A stretch of DNA of 64,000 nucleotides from Blautia pseudococcoides (GCF_001689125.2 NZ_CP015405.2:2955001-3019000); one strand, 5' to 3'. Positions 9,295 to 18,636 are shown, numbered from the stretch's first letter. Translations and numbers: made by a program. Notes: generated by a model from the letters alone, not told the origin.

Positions 9295-10632
9295 TTACCC
9301 CAGTACAGCGCTGTAAGCGTTCTCCATTCCCTCTGTCTCAATACAGTCATACCATTTCTGAACCACATCCAGCATTGGACTTAAATCCTGTCCCCAATAT
9401 TCTTCCTTCTTTAAAACGTCAGCAACAGAAGCCTCTTTCATAAATGCCAGGATTTCTTCCCCGTCGTTTGCTGCATCTGTGTGGTAAAACGCTATGAGGG
9501 CAGCCAATGAAAAGGTAAGCCCCTGGGGGTAGGTTCCGTATTTCTCTTTATATTCCAGGATCGTGGGCAGGACTCTTGCCCTAAACTTGGACACAGAATT
9601 TAAGGCAATGGATAAAAGCAGATGCCTGATAAACGGATTTGCAAAACGCTCTAAAACTGCCTGTCCGAAGTTTCTGTTGTCCTGTGAATCCCCGATAGTA
9701 GGAATAATCTCTTCAAAAATACATTTTTTGAGAAGTGCAGATACTTTTTCATCTTTTAGACATTCCCCTACTGTCTCCAGACCATAGAGATGTGCTCCCA
9801 GCACCATAGATGTATGGGCACCATTTAAAATTCTGACCTTTCTCTTTTTATAGGGATCTACATTGTCTGTCCAGATGACATTATAACCGGCCTTCACCAG
9901 CGGCAGCTCGTCCTCGTGGTTTCCCTGGATAACCCACAGATGAAAAATCTCCGCCGTATCCATCATATTGTCCTGCTCTTTGATCCTTTCACACAAAGCC
10001 TTATGCTCTTCCCTCGGAAAGCCTGTCACGATACGGTCAACTAATGTGGAACAGAAATCATTCTCTTTCTCCATCCAGTTCTTAAAATCTTCTCCAAGCC
10101 CCCACAAATCCGCATACTGCATACAGCATTGTTTTAATTCTTCCCCGTTATGGTCGATCAGTTCACAGGATAAAATGATAAACCCTTTTAATCCCAGTAA
10201 AAAACGTCTGTACAATAACTGGGTCAGCTTGCCCGGAAAAGATTTGGCCGGCTTGTCATCCAGTCTGTTGTCCGGGACAAACTCAATGCCTGCCTCCGTT
10301 GTATTCGATACAATAAATCGGAAGTCAGGGTTTTGGGCCAACGCCTCATACGCCTGGTGTTCTGTATAAGGGTTGATACATCTTGATATAATATCAATAT
10401 GAGTGTGCTCATCCACGACTCTTCCCTTATCAATTCCTCTTAAAAAGAGATGATACTTGCAGTTTTGTTTCTTCAATTCTTCAATCATACCTTTTTCAAT
10501 TGGCTGTACCACCACGACGGAACCGTCAAACATATCTTTTTCTTTTAATTTCTGAAAGAAATAATCTACGAATCCCCGGAGAAATCCTCCTTCTCCAAAC
10601 TGTATTACTGTTTCTTTCCTCTGTGTACGCAT
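9295..10632 (-). CDS. uxaB: Tagaturonate reductase (altronate oxidoreductase)
   Basis: A polyol/mannitol-dehydrogenase-family NAD-dependent enzyme of 445 residues that reduces D-tagaturonate to D-altronate. The N-terminal Rossmann region begins VIQFGEGGFLRGF, and the C-terminal mannitol-dehydrogenase domain carries the KVRILNGAHT and fully helical end typical of UxaB. ATG 10632 follows AAAGGGGA at good spacing; the longer in-frame extension lacks such a site. It is the first gene of the uxaB-uxaA operon. No uxaC or kdgK/kdgA is in the window, so the rest of the pathway is encoded elsewhere. Confidence 0.9.
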   Translation of the reverse strand: MRTQRKETVIQFGEGGFLRGFVDYFFQKLKEKDMFDGSVVVVQPIEKGMIEELKKQNCKYHLFLRGIDKGRVVDEHTHIDIISRCINPYTEHQAYEALAQNPDFRFIVSNTTEAGIEFVPDNRLDDKPAKSFPGKLTQLLYRRFLLGLKGFIILSCELIDHNGEELKQCCMQYADLWGLGEDFKNWMEKENDFCSTLVDRIVTGFPREEHKALCERIKEQDNMMDTAEIFHLWVIQGNHEDELPLVKAGYNVIWTDNVDPYKKRKVRILNGAHTSMVLGAHLYGLETVGECLKDEKVSALLKKCIFEEIIPTIGDSQDNRNFGQAVLERFANPFIRHLLLSIALNSVSKFRARVLPTILEYKEKYGTYPQGLTFSLAALIAFYHTDAANDGEEILAFMKEASVADVLKKEEYWGQDLSPMLDVVQKWYDCIETEGMENAYSAVLG

Positions 10633-10694
10633 AACAGAATCCCCTTTCGGTCTTATCTTATTTACAACAAACAAATTCCTTTTCGGTTTCCCCT

Positions 10695-10728
10695 ATTATA
10701 CTTCATATATCCCGTGTTGTATACAACA
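10695..10728 (-). promoter_or_regulatory. uxaBA promoter with GntR-type operator
   Basis: On the minus strand TATAAT (10700-10695) and TATACA (10723-10718) are separated by 17 nt. The -35 lies inside the perfect 14-bp palindrome TGTTGTATACAACA (10715-10728). The same core TTGTATACAA recurs at 11801 on the divergent promoter. Repressor binding here would occlude the -35. Confidence 0.7.
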
Positions 10729-10798
10729 TATTTTATATTTTTTTACTTTCGTGCCTTTCCATAAAAAATGTTTTTTCTTTTTGTGCGGATTTCATAAA

Positions 10799-10844
10799 AA
10801 GGAAATGACCGGTCTTCCTATTTATAAAGACCAGTCATTTCCTT
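10799..10844 (-). terminator. Intrinsic terminator overlapping the gntR 3' end
   Basis: An 18-bp stem with one mismatch (arms 10799-10816 and 10827-10844) followed on the minus strand by TTTTTATG. The upstream arm contains the last codons of the GntR gene. Confidence 0.75.
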
Positions 10845-11478
10845 TAAACAATAAATCAAATATGGCATTCTTAGAATAATGCAGATGCTCTTTCATGGCG
10901 TCAGCCGCGCCGTCCCAATCCTGTTTCAGCGCACATTTTGTGATCTTTAAATGTTCCTGAATGGTTTCTTCGCGGCGCTTTTCGGAACATTCTCCGCTCA
11001 TGATCCGCATTCGTTTTATCTGGCTGTTGATCAGCTCATAGGTTTTCAAAAAATAAACATTGGAGGTAGCGTCCATAAACATCTGATGAAAAAGGTCATC
11101 CATATCATCATAGGAATAAGGGAGATCCCTGCCTTTTAAATATGCCTGATAATCCTGATAATAATTCATATAGATATCCTGCTCTATCCGGTTTCCATAG
11201 TGGGAGATGGCATATGGCTCCAGCATAAGCCTTGTCTCATATATCATATTGATCTGGCTCAGGGACAAGTCAGAAACCATGATCCCTTTTTTGGGAAGTA
11301 TTTTCACCAGGCCTTCCTGCTCCAGTCTGCTGATGGCATCCCGCACCGGCGTCCTGCTGGCCGACACCTCCTCCCGCAGCAATTCTTCATTGATAAAAGT
11401 ATTCGGTGCATATTCACAATTTAATATTTTTGCTTTTATGGCATTATATGCCTGTTGTTTTAAACTCTCTTTTTGCAT
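10822..11478 (-). CDS. GntR-family (FadR/FCD) repressor of the aldonate locus
   Basis: A 218-residue regulator with an N-terminal winged helix (about residues 8-72, including SRTPVRDAISRLEQEGLV) and a C-terminal FCD ligand-binding domain (about 80-205). FCD repressors of this type usually sense sugar acids. It lies between the uxaBA operon and the divergent dehydrogenase-permease operon. Copies of the palindrome TTGTATACAA, a plausible GntR site, stand at both promoters and a near copy upstream of this gene. The inferred role is local repressor released by an aldonate or uronate; the inducer is not known. Confidence 0.88.
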   Translation of the reverse strand: MQKESLKQQAYNAIKAKILNCEYAPNTFINEELLREEVSASRTPVRDAISRLEQEGLVKILPKKGIMVSDLSLSQINMIYETRLMLEPYAISHYGNRIEQDIYMNYYQDYQAYLKGRDLPYSYDDMDDLFHQMFMDATSNVYFLKTYELINSQIKRMRIMSGECSEKRREETIQEHLKITKCALKQDWDGAADAMKEHLHYSKNAIFDLLFKGNDWSL

Positions 11479-11637
11479 ATTGCCGCCTTTCTGATATTAT
11501 TTCCGTATGATCGCTTTTGCAGCGGATGGGTTTCTTAAGTGCTGCAGGTTTTACACTCTCCCAATTCATAACCTGTAACATATTTTACCACATTCGGGCG
11601 AGATTGAAAAGCCTCTCCCTTCTGAGTTTTCTCATCG

Positions 11638-11647
11638 TTGTATACAT
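11638..11647. promoter_or_regulatory. Near-consensus GntR operator copy
   Basis: TTGTATACAT differs from the two TTGTATACAA sites by one base and lies 160 nt upstream of gntR and about 155 nt from the site at 11801. It could support autoregulation or looping. The whole 11479-11849 gap holds only these regulatory signals; no gene is seen. Confidence 0.45.
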
Positions 11648-11768
11648 TATTAATTTCATTAATCCAAGAACACTATCCGGCTTTGTACATATTGCACATT
11701 TTATCATATATTTATTTGTATATAGTTGACAATTCATTGATTTATACTGCATTTTTATCTTTTTTCTA

Positions 11769-11810
11769 TTGACATTTCTCCCGCCTTACCCTATTATCTC
11801 TTGTATACAA
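11769..11810 (+). promoter_or_regulatory. Promoter and operator of the dehydrogenase-gntP-larA operon
   Basis: A consensus -35 TTGACA (11769-11774), 17-nt spacer and TATTAT -10 (11792-11797) are followed at once by the palindrome TTGTATACAA (11801-11810), which would cover the transcription start. This is textbook repressor-site placement. Confidence 0.78.
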
Positions 11811-11849
11811 CAAGCAATTTCCTATAACATTTTTGGAGGAACAACAATT

Positions 11850-12869
11850 ATGAAAGCAATGTTTATTGACAACCCCGGACAAGTCTCTATTAAAGAACTA
11901 CCTATGCCGGTGCCCAAAAGGGGCGAAGCCCTGTTAAAAGTATTATACGGAGGCATATGCGGCAGCGATTTAGGTTCTTACCGCGGTACATTTGCCTATT
12001 TTTCTTACCCAAGAACCCCAGGCCACGAATTTTCTGCTGAGATCATAGAAATTGAGCCTAATGACAGAGGTCTGGAAAAGGGAATGACAGTAACCTGTAA
12101 CCCATATTTCAACTGTACCCAATGCTACTCCTGTCAAAGAGGCCTGGTGAACTGCTGCACCACGAACCAGACTATGGGCGTTCAGAGAGAAGGTGCTTTC
12201 GCAGAATATATTACAATGCCAATTGAAAGAATATATGATGGCAAAGGCCTTTCTCCTAAAACACTGGCGCTGATCGAACCTTTCTGCATCAGTTACCATG
12301 GCGTGACGAGAGCAAATACAGCAACGGGCGATAAGGTTCTCATTATCGGAGCCGGCACGATCGGCGTTCTGGCGGCCGTGGCGGCAAAGTCCCTGGGCGC
12401 TGAGGTTACCATCTGTGACGTGGCCCCAAAAAAACTCGCATACGCACAGGAGACTTTCGGCATTGACCACATTTTATTAAACGATGATCCGGATACTTTT
12501 ATGGACAAGATCAGGGAAGCCACAGATGGAAATGGATTTGACGTGGCAATTGAAGCGGTTGGTCTTCCATCTACGTTCCAGAACTGTATTGATGCCGCTG
12601 CCTTTGGCGGGCGTGTTGTCTTGATCGGTGTGGGGAAACAAAATCTGGATTTCAACTTTACTTTGATCCAGAAAAAAGAGCTTAACATTTTGGGTTCCAG
12701 AAATGCCCTGAAAAAAGATTTCTTACAGTTGATCGACCTTGTTAAAGAGGGAAGGGTTGACCTTGATAAAATTGTTACCAATACATACAAATTTGATGAT
12801 GCAGCCGCTGCTTTTGCAGATTTTGATCAACATGCGGCTTCTATGTTAAAAGTCATTTTTGAATTCTAA
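11850..12869 (+). CDS. Zinc-dependent medium-chain dehydrogenase, probable aldonate 5-dehydrogenase
   Basis: A 339-residue MDR-superfamily alcohol dehydrogenase. Catalytic zinc ligands are Cys37 (GGICGSD) and His59-Glu60 (PGHEF). A cysteine-rich structural zinc lobe lies near residues 88-108. The NAD-binding Rossmann motif is GAGTIGVLAA. ATG 11850 follows GGAGG. It leads an operon with a GntP permease and a LarA-like enzyme, divergent from uxaBA. That context matches L-galactonate or L-gulonate 5-dehydrogenases (LgoD/YjjN type) feeding tagaturonate or fructuronate to UxaB-like reductases. Substrate assignment is inference; the family is clear. Confidence 0.8.
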   Translation: MKAMFIDNPGQVSIKELPMPVPKRGEALLKVLYGGICGSDLGSYRGTFAYFSYPRTPGHEFSAEIIEIEPNDRGLEKGMTVTCNPYFNCTQCYSCQRGLVNCCTTNQTMGVQREGAFAEYITMPIERIYDGKGLSPKTLALIEPFCISYHGVTRANTATGDKVLIIGAGTIGVLAAVAAKSLGAEVTICDVAPKKLAYAQETFGIDHILLNDDPDTFMDKIREATDGNGFDVAIEAVGLPSTFQNCIDAAAFGGRVVLIGVGKQNLDFNFTLIQKKELNILGSRNALKKDFLQLIDLVKEGRVDLDKIVTNTYKFDDAAAAFADFDQHAASMLKVIFEF

Positions 12870-12890
12870 AAACAAACGGAGGTATTTGTT

Positions 12891-14255
12891 ATGTCACATT
12901 CCGCATGGTTATTTATGTCTTTGATCATTTCCATGATCGTTATTTTATTTTTAATTCTAAAGGTTAAATTGAACGCAGCCATTTCATTAGTATTGGGAAG
13001 TATTTTAATGGGCGCTTTATCCGGCATCTCCCTGGTTGAGACCATAGACGGTATAAACGTGGGCTTTGGCAATATGCTGAAAGGCATGGGACTTCCTATC
13101 GGTTTCGGCATTATTCTGGGTGAGCTTGTGAGCAGGTCTGGCGGCGCTCAGATTATTGCATCTAAAATCGTTAAAGCATTTCCAAAAACAAAAGCCATAT
13201 ATGCCATTGGTCTGGCTGCTTTTATTTTAGCCATACCGGTATATTTCGATGTAACATTTGTGATTCTGATTCCCATTGGCATTGCCCTGATGAAAGAGAT
13301 CAATAAATCCATTGCACATATTGTGGGTGCTATCACGATCGGGGCGGCTGCGGCCCACACCATGGTGCCTCCTACACCAGCCCCTTTAGCTGCCGGTGAA
13401 ATTTTTGGATTTGATACCGGTATCATGATCGCATTTGGCACGGTTTTCGGATTGATCGGCGTATTCCTTGTTATATTTATCTATACAAAATTTTTAGATA
13501 CAAAGACCGCCTTCTGGAATCCTGAAACCGATGAATCTTCCGCAGGTGTCCATATTGACGCCCAGGAAGACAGTTCCATCACACCGCCGTCTTTTGGCTT
13601 TGCTTTGCTGCCTATTTTTGTACCCATTATTTTGATTCTTTTAAACACGGTTACAAACAGCGCCATGGGCGACGCACAGCCAAGTATTTTTCTCTTCTTA
13701 GGCGATAAAACAGTTGCCCTGTTAGCAGGCGCTATTGCCGCTTATCTGATCGGTGTAAAGTGCATGGGCAAAGAAAAGGCGGAAAAGGCTGCCACAGACT
13801 CGCTTTCTTCTGCGGGAATTGTATTCCTGATCACAGGTGCAGGCGGTGCCTTCTCTAACATTATTACAATTACAGGTGTCAGCGATGCCATTGCCGATAT
13901 TGTAAGCGGATTTGCACATAATGTATTTATTGTTCTGATCTTGTCCTATCTGGTTGGTCTGCTGATCAAACAGGTGACCGGTTCCGGCACGGTATCTGCC
14001 CTTACCAGTATGACCATTATGTCCGGCGTAGCTGCCTCTATTGCACTGCCGCCTGTGTTTGTGGCAATGGCCTGTTTATCCGGAACCCTTTTCGGAGCAA
14101 CGGTAAACGACAGCGGTTTCTGGATCGTAACAAATATCAGCGGACTGTCTATCAAAGGGGGGATAAAGACATATACCGTATCGGAAATGTTAGAATCCGT
14201 TTTCTTCCTTATTTTGCTATTGATCGCTGCCGGCGGATATATGATAATATTTTAA
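12891..14255 (+). CDS. GntP-family gluconate/aldonate:H+ symporter
   Basis: A 454-residue, very hydrophobic membrane protein with about 12 or more transmembrane segments and GntP signatures such as AAAHTMVPPTPAPLAAGE and the C-terminal TGSGTVSALTSM/NDSGFW region. GntP proteins import gluconate and related sugar acids with protons. It begins 21 nt after the dehydrogenase with GGAGG before ATG and is followed 21 nt later by the LarA-like gene, so the three form one operon. The likely cargo is the aldonate oxidised by the upstream dehydrogenase. Confidence 0.9.
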   Translation: MSHSAWLFMSLIISMIVILFLILKVKLNAAISLVLGSILMGALSGISLVETIDGINVGFGNMLKGMGLPIGFGIILGELVSRSGGAQIIASKIVKAFPKTKAIYAIGLAAFILAIPVYFDVTFVILIPIGIALMKEINKSIAHIVGAITIGAAAAHTMVPPTPAPLAAGEIFGFDTGIMIAFGTVFGLIGVFLVIFIYTKFLDTKTAFWNPETDESSAGVHIDAQEDSSITPPSFGFALLPIFVPIILILLNTVTNSAMGDAQPSIFLFLGDKTVALLAGAIAAYLIGVKCMGKEKAEKAATDSLSSAGIVFLITGAGGAFSNIITITGVSDAIADIVSGFAHNVFIVLILSYLVGLLIKQVTGSGTVSALTSMTIMSGVAASIALPPVFVAMACLSGTLFGATVNDSGFWIVTNISGLSIKGGIKTYTVSEMLESVFFLILLLIAAGGYMIIF

Positions 14256-14276
14256 TGACAACAGGAGGTTCCAATC

Positions 14277-15560
14277 ATGAGAGAAAGGCCCTTTGTAGCA
14301 AACCTGGTCAGTGACCAAACAATACCTAAAATGTTTAAAGTAAAACAGGTATTTCCCCGGCCCAAAATCCAGCCGGAAGAAATCCCCCAAATAATACACA
14401 CTCTGCTTTCCGGGGAAAAGTTCTCCTCCAAAGTAAAGCCGGGGATGCACATTGCCATCACCGCAGGTTCCCGCGGCATCGCAAATGTAGCGCTCACAAC
14501 TAAATGCATTGCTGATTTTGTCAGATCAAAAGGCGCATATCCATTTATCGTACCTGCCATGGGCAGCCATGGAGGCGCCACTGCCGACGGCCAGCGGGCA
14601 ATCTTAGAAGGCTATGGCATCACGGAAGACTATGTGGGGTGCCCTATTATTTCTTCCATGGAAGTCAAAAAAATAGGGGTGAACGAGGAAGGCATGGATG
14701 TATTCATTGATAAAAATGCCGCGGAATCCGATGGCATAATCTTAGGATGCCGCATCAAACCCCATACGGCTTTTCGCGGACCATACGAAAGCGGGATCAT
14801 GAAAATGATGGCCATTGGTCTTGGAAAACAGCATGGAGCTGAAGTCTGCCACGAAGCGGGATTTAAAAACATGGCGAAATACGTCCCCATGTTCGGCCGC
14901 GCGATCATTAAAAATGCACCTATTTTATTTGCAGTTCCAACGATTGAAAATGCCTATGATGAAACCTGTAAGATCACAGCCGTAAATGCGGAGGAGATTA
15001 TAGAAAAAGAACCGCCGCTTCTGCAGGAAGCCTTTGCAAACATGCCCAGGATCCTGGTTGATGCATGTGATGTATTAGTGGTTGACCAGATCGGAAAGAA
15101 TTTCAGCGGAGACGGCATGGACCCTAACATTACCGGAACCTTCTGCACCCCATATGCAACAGGCGGAATCAAATCCCAGCGGGTATGCGTTTTGGATCTA
15201 AGCCCTGAAACACATGGAAACGGTATTGGTCTTGGATATTCCAGCGCTACCACCAAACGAGTATTCAACCAGCTGGATTTATCCTCCATGTACCCGAATG
15301 CGATCACATGCACCGTTTTAGGCGGTGTACGAATCCCCATTGTGATGGAGAGTGATAAGGAAGCGATCCAGGTCTGTATAAGAACCTGTAATGAGATTGA
15401 TAAAAAGAATCCCCAGGTTGTACGGATTCCAAACAGCCTTCACATAGAACATATTATGCTGTCAGAGTCCTACTATGAAGAGGCCAAAAACAATCCGAAC
15501 CTGATAATCGAAAGTGAACCGGAGTATCTTCCTTTTGATGAGAACGGAAACCTTTGGTAA
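14277..15560 (+). CDS. LarA-like (DUF2088) racemase/epimerase-family protein
   Basis: A 427-residue member of the lactate-racemase LarA superfamily, judged from the N-terminal fold and ordered residues: the AGSRG loop (64-68), MGSHGGAT (His98), KPHTAF (Lys161, His163), GIMKMMAIGLGKQHGA (Lys176, Lys184, His186). LarA enzymes use a nickel-pincer nucleotide to racemise or epimerise alpha-hydroxy acids, and family members acting on D-gluconate at C2 have been described. Third gene of the dehydrogenase-gntP operon, ended by a strong terminator. I infer a C2 aldonate epimerase. The LarB/C/E cofactor genes are not in the window. A non-catalytic DUF2088 role remains possible. Confidence 0.7.
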   Translation: MRERPFVANLVSDQTIPKMFKVKQVFPRPKIQPEEIPQIIHTLLSGEKFSSKVKPGMHIAITAGSRGIANVALTTKCIADFVRSKGAYPFIVPAMGSHGGATADGQRAILEGYGITEDYVGCPIISSMEVKKIGVNEEGMDVFIDKNAAESDGIILGCRIKPHTAFRGPYESGIMKMMAIGLGKQHGAEVCHEAGFKNMAKYVPMFGRAIIKNAPILFAVPTIENAYDETCKITAVNAEEIIEKEPPLLQEAFANMPRILVDACDVLVVDQIGKNFSGDGMDPNITGTFCTPYATGGIKSQRVCVLDLSPETHGNGIGLGYSSATTKRVFNQLDLSSMYPNAITCTVLGGVRIPIVMESDKEAIQVCIRTCNEIDKKNPQVVRIPNSLHIEHIMLSESYYEEAKNNPNLIIESEPEYLPFDENGNLW

Positions 15561-15600
15561 ATGAAATAAACCCGGCTCCCTTTAAGAAGCCGGAAGAAAG

Positions 15601-15641
15601 AAAAGATGCCAGCCGGGAATCTATCCCGGCTGGCATCTTTT
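15601..15641. terminator. Strong bidirectional terminator
   Basis: A perfect 18-bp stem (15601-15618 with 15624-15641, loop ATCTA) flanked by A-runs and T-runs separates the convergent LarA-like and MATE genes. A smaller stem (CCGGCT with AGCCGG, 15572-15593) precedes it. Confidence 0.9.
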
Positions 15642-15642
15642 C

Positions 15643-16992
15643 TTATTGGCTGTCTCTGGTAATATCCCTGACCCAGTTATATTTTTTATAATGTATATAC
15701 ACCGCCGGAAGCTTCACGATCTCATCCAGATTAATGATAAAATACACCGCCAGGATCGGGATCCTGAAATAAAAGGCTGTCAGCAGACCAAGAGGCACTG
15801 TCACTGCCCACATGGTGACCGCGTCACAGAAAAGTCCGAACCTGGAATCTCCCCCCGCACAGAAAATGCCTGCGATCACAGTGGAATTCACAGACTTTCC
15901 CAACATATAGTAAGAACACATCACAAGCATTCCCCTCAAATATCCGTGGGCAGTTGGACTCAAATTGGAAAAGCCCAGGATCAGAGGGCTTAATCCCAGA
16001 AGCAATAGTCCCGACAGGGCACCCAGAACAATGGAGAGCCGGCACAGCCTGTTCCCATAATCTTTTGCACCGGACAGATTTCCCTTTCCCAATTCATTTC
16101 CCACAATGATCCCGCCGCCGCTGGCAAGTCCCAGACACAGGCAGGCTATCAGGTTTTTCACAATATTGGCAATGGAATTGGCTGCCACCGCATCGCTGCC
16201 AAGATGTCCCATAATGACCGAATACATGGTAAATCCGCATCCCCATATCAGCTCATTTCCAAGCACCGGAAAGGTATAGTGAAAGAAATCCCGTCTCAAA
16301 TCCCGGTCAGCGTGATACATATATTTTACATGCAGCTTTATCCGGTCACGCCGCAGGGATTCCAGGAACGCCCAGATAAGCTCCAGCACTCTGGAAAGCA
16401 CCGTTGCCAGCGCGGCTCCGGCAATCCCCATGGCGGGAATCTTCCATACGCCGAAAATAAAAACCCCGTTCAGCACAATATTCGTCACCATGGAAACAGA
16501 GCCTATCACCGTGCTCTTCAAGGTATATCCGCTGTTTTTCATGATACACAGATAAATCTGGGAAATCCCCATCAGAAAATAAGAAACCCCCACGATCCGC
16601 AGATACTGGGTCCCCTGTCTGATCAGGTCTGCGTCCGGGGTAAAAATCCGCATAAGCGTTTCCGGTATAAACAAAGTCCCCAAAAAGAATACCAGGGATA
16701 TGGCAGAGGAGAATTTCAGCGCAATGGCAAGGATCTTCTCCACAGACACCTTATGGCCTTTTCCCCAATACTGGGCTGCCAGAATCGTAGTGCCAATGGT
16801 CAGGGCTGCCAAAAACAGACTGAGTACAAACTGTATCTGCCCTGCCAGGGAGACTGCAGACAATGCCTCCTGACTGATCACGCCCAGCATAATGGCGTCA
16901 GAGGCGCTCACCGCTGCTGTCATAAAATTCTGGAACGCAATAGGCAGAACCAGAGTAAACAGCTTTTTATAAAATATCCTCTTATCATTCAC
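15643..16992 (-). CDS. MATE-family efflux transporter
   Basis: A 449-residue integral membrane protein with 12 predicted helices in two MatE halves (about 12-170 and 235-400), including NFMTAAVSASDAIMLG and GIAGAALATVLSR signatures. MATE pumps export cationic drugs or metabolites using sodium or proton gradients. The start is a GTG at 16992, overlapping the end of the upstream acetyltransferase by 8 nt, so the two are translationally coupled. Substrate unknown. Confidence 0.88.
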   Translation of the reverse strand: MNDKRIFYKKLFTLVLPIAFQNFMTAAVSASDAIMLGVISQEALSAVSLAGQIQFVLSLFLAALTIGTTILAAQYWGKGHKVSVEKILAIALKFSSAISLVFFLGTLFIPETLMRIFTPDADLIRQGTQYLRIVGVSYFLMGISQIYLCIMKNSGYTLKSTVIGSVSMVTNIVLNGVFIFGVWKIPAMGIAGAALATVLSRVLELIWAFLESLRRDRIKLHVKYMYHADRDLRRDFFHYTFPVLGNELIWGCGFTMYSVIMGHLGSDAVAANSIANIVKNLIACLCLGLASGGGIIVGNELGKGNLSGAKDYGNRLCRLSIVLGALSGLLLLGLSPLILGFSNLSPTAHGYLRGMLVMCSYYMLGKSVNSTVIAGIFCAGGDSRFGLFCDAVTMWAVTVPLGLLTAFYFRIPILAVYFIINLDEIVKLPAVYIHYKKYNWVRDITRDSQ

Positions 16993-17620
16993 CGTTATCC
17001 ATTGCCTCTATCTCTGCCCAGGATTCCGGGTCAAATTCTTTGTCTTTATAATAGTATTTTTTATCTTCCTCTGTTATCTTACGGATAACACGGCAGGGGT
17101 TTCCCGCTGCCACCACATTGGCGGGTATATCTTTTGTCACTACGCTGCCCGCGCCGATCACCACATTGTCTCCAATGGTCACACCCGGGGTGATGACCAC
17201 ATTTCCCCCAACCCATACATTGTCGCCGATGGTCACAGGGATCCCATATTCATATCCCGACTGCCTGGACACAGGATGTATCGGATGCCCTGCTGTATAG
17301 ACAGATACATTGGGCGCGAATAAAACATTTTCCCCAATGGTCACCTTTGCCACATCCAGTATTGTACAGTTGTAATTTGCAAAAAATCCCCTGCCCACCT
17401 GAATATGAAAGCCATAGTCACAATAAAACGGGGGCATAATGGAAACTTTCTCCTCCGGACTGCTCACGATCCTGCCTGCCAGCCTGCCCAAGGTCTCAAA
17501 ATCTGAGGGGTCTGTGGTGTTAAACTCTCTCAAAAGTCTTCTTGTGATCTTCTGCTGATCAAATACCGCATCATCTGATATGTAGGGAAGCCGGGCATCC
17601 CTGCGTGTAATATTGTCCAT
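16985..17620 (-). CDS. Maltose/galactoside O-acetyltransferase family protein
   Basis: A 211-residue acetyl-CoA-dependent sugar O-acetyltransferase. An N-terminal Mac domain (about residues 8-60) is followed by left-handed beta-helix hexapeptide repeats (IGDNVWVGGNVVITPGVTIG and neighbours). The catalytic His is in AGHPIHP, and the acetyl-CoA cap is GNPCRVIR near the end. These enzymes acetylate the 6-hydroxyl of maltose, galactosides or nodulation-like sugars, possibly for detoxification and export. Coupled by overlap to a MATE pump, which would suit acetylate-and-export, though this is inference. Confidence 0.9.
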   Translation of the reverse strand: MDNITRRDARLPYISDDAVFDQQKITRRLLREFNTTDPSDFETLGRLAGRIVSSPEEKVSIMPPFYCDYGFHIQVGRGFFANYNCTILDVAKVTIGENVLFAPNVSVYTAGHPIHPVSRQSGYEYGIPVTIGDNVWVGGNVVITPGVTIGDNVVIGAGSVVTKDIPANVVAAGNPCRVIRKITEEDKKYYYKDKEFDPESWAEIEAMDNGE

Positions 17621-17736
17621 TTCTTTTCTCCTTCACAAACAAGTATTTTCATGTATAATAATAGTGTATCAACCGGGTATATTCTATCAAAATATGCCTT
17701 TATAGTATAACAATCGTATCTGGGAAGGAGGATTTT

Positions 17737-18636
17737 GTGAACGGAGTAAGTATTTTAAAAGACGCCTCGGAAATTGTCCACTACAACAACCCGAATATCC
17801 CCCTGTACCTGAAGGAACGGTGGCTCTCGTCCTACACCAACATGGAGGCACTCTGCCACTGGCACGAAGATATTGAATATGTGAAACCACTGAAAGGCCA
17901 TATGGTCTATTATGTGAATGGAGAAAAACTGCAGATCAATGAAAAGGACGCTCTGATCGTAAATGCCAGGCAGATGCACTACGGTTTTTCCGAGGATAAA
18001 ACAGACTGCTATTTTGCGTGCATTGTGTTCCGCCTTCACCTGCTGTGCAACAATCCTGAGCTTACGGAGAAATATATACATCCCATTGCCGGACACCCTG
18101 ATCTGCCTTATATTTATCTTCACACAGATATCCCCGCTGAGGCAGCAGTCATCCGGCTCTTTGATACAGCATGTGAGGACAGCCGCGGACAGCAGGAGGG
18201 CTATGAGCTTTTGATGGTCAGCCGGCTTACAGCCGCCTGGGCAAAGCTTTACCGTTTATTAAGCCCATGTCTGCTGTCCTGCAGCACTGTTTTTGAGGAG
18301 GACCTGTCTGTGCAGCGAAACATGATATCCTTCATATACCGGAACTATGCCATGAAGCTTTCCCTCAATGACATTGCTGCAGCGGGCAATATATGCCGCA
18401 GCAAATGCTGCAGGATTTTTAAAAAATATCTGAACAAAACACCTATTGATTTCTTAAATGCCTACCGCCTGGAAGTCAGTATGCGGCTCCTGACCGATAC
18501 CTCCATGAACATTACGGAAATCGCCCTGTCCTGCGGATTTCAGAGCCCCAGCTACTACGCAGAAATCTTCCGGCAGCATAAGGGCTGCACGCCCAGTCAT
18601 TACCGGATCCGCCAGGCAAATGGGTATGGATCATGA
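17737..18636 (+). CDS. AraC-family transcriptional regulator
   Basis: A 299-residue regulator with an N-terminal cupin-like sensing domain (metal-type histidines in LCHWHEDIEYV near residue 45) and two C-terminal AraC helix-turn-helices (about 195-295, ending ALSCGFQSPSYYAEIFRQHKGCTPSHYR). GTG 17737 is chosen because AAGGAGG lies 6 nt upstream. It is divergent from the acetyltransferase-MATE pair with 116 nt between, and likely controls it. The effector is unknown. Its last codons overlap the end of a convergent pseudogene. Confidence 0.87.
   Translation: MNGVSILKDASEIVHYNNPNIPLYLKERWLSSYTNMEALCHWHEDIEYVKPLKGHMVYYVNGEKLQINEKDALIVNARQMHYGFSEDKTDCYFACIVFRLHLLCNNPELTEKYIHPIAGHPDLPYIYLHTDIPAEAAVIRLFDTACEDSRGQQEGYELLMVSRLTAAWAKLYRLLSPCLLSCSTVFEEDLSVQRNMISFIYRNYAMKLSLNDIAAAGNICRSKCCRIFKKYLNKTPIDFLNAYRLEVSMRLLTDTSMNITEIALSCGFQSPSYYAEIFRQHKGCTPSHYRIRQANGYGS

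Noticed and set aside
16204..17088. Plus-strand open frame of 294 codons
   Set aside because: Antisense to a clear MATE transporter and acetyltransferase; histidine/glutamine-rich product with no domain.
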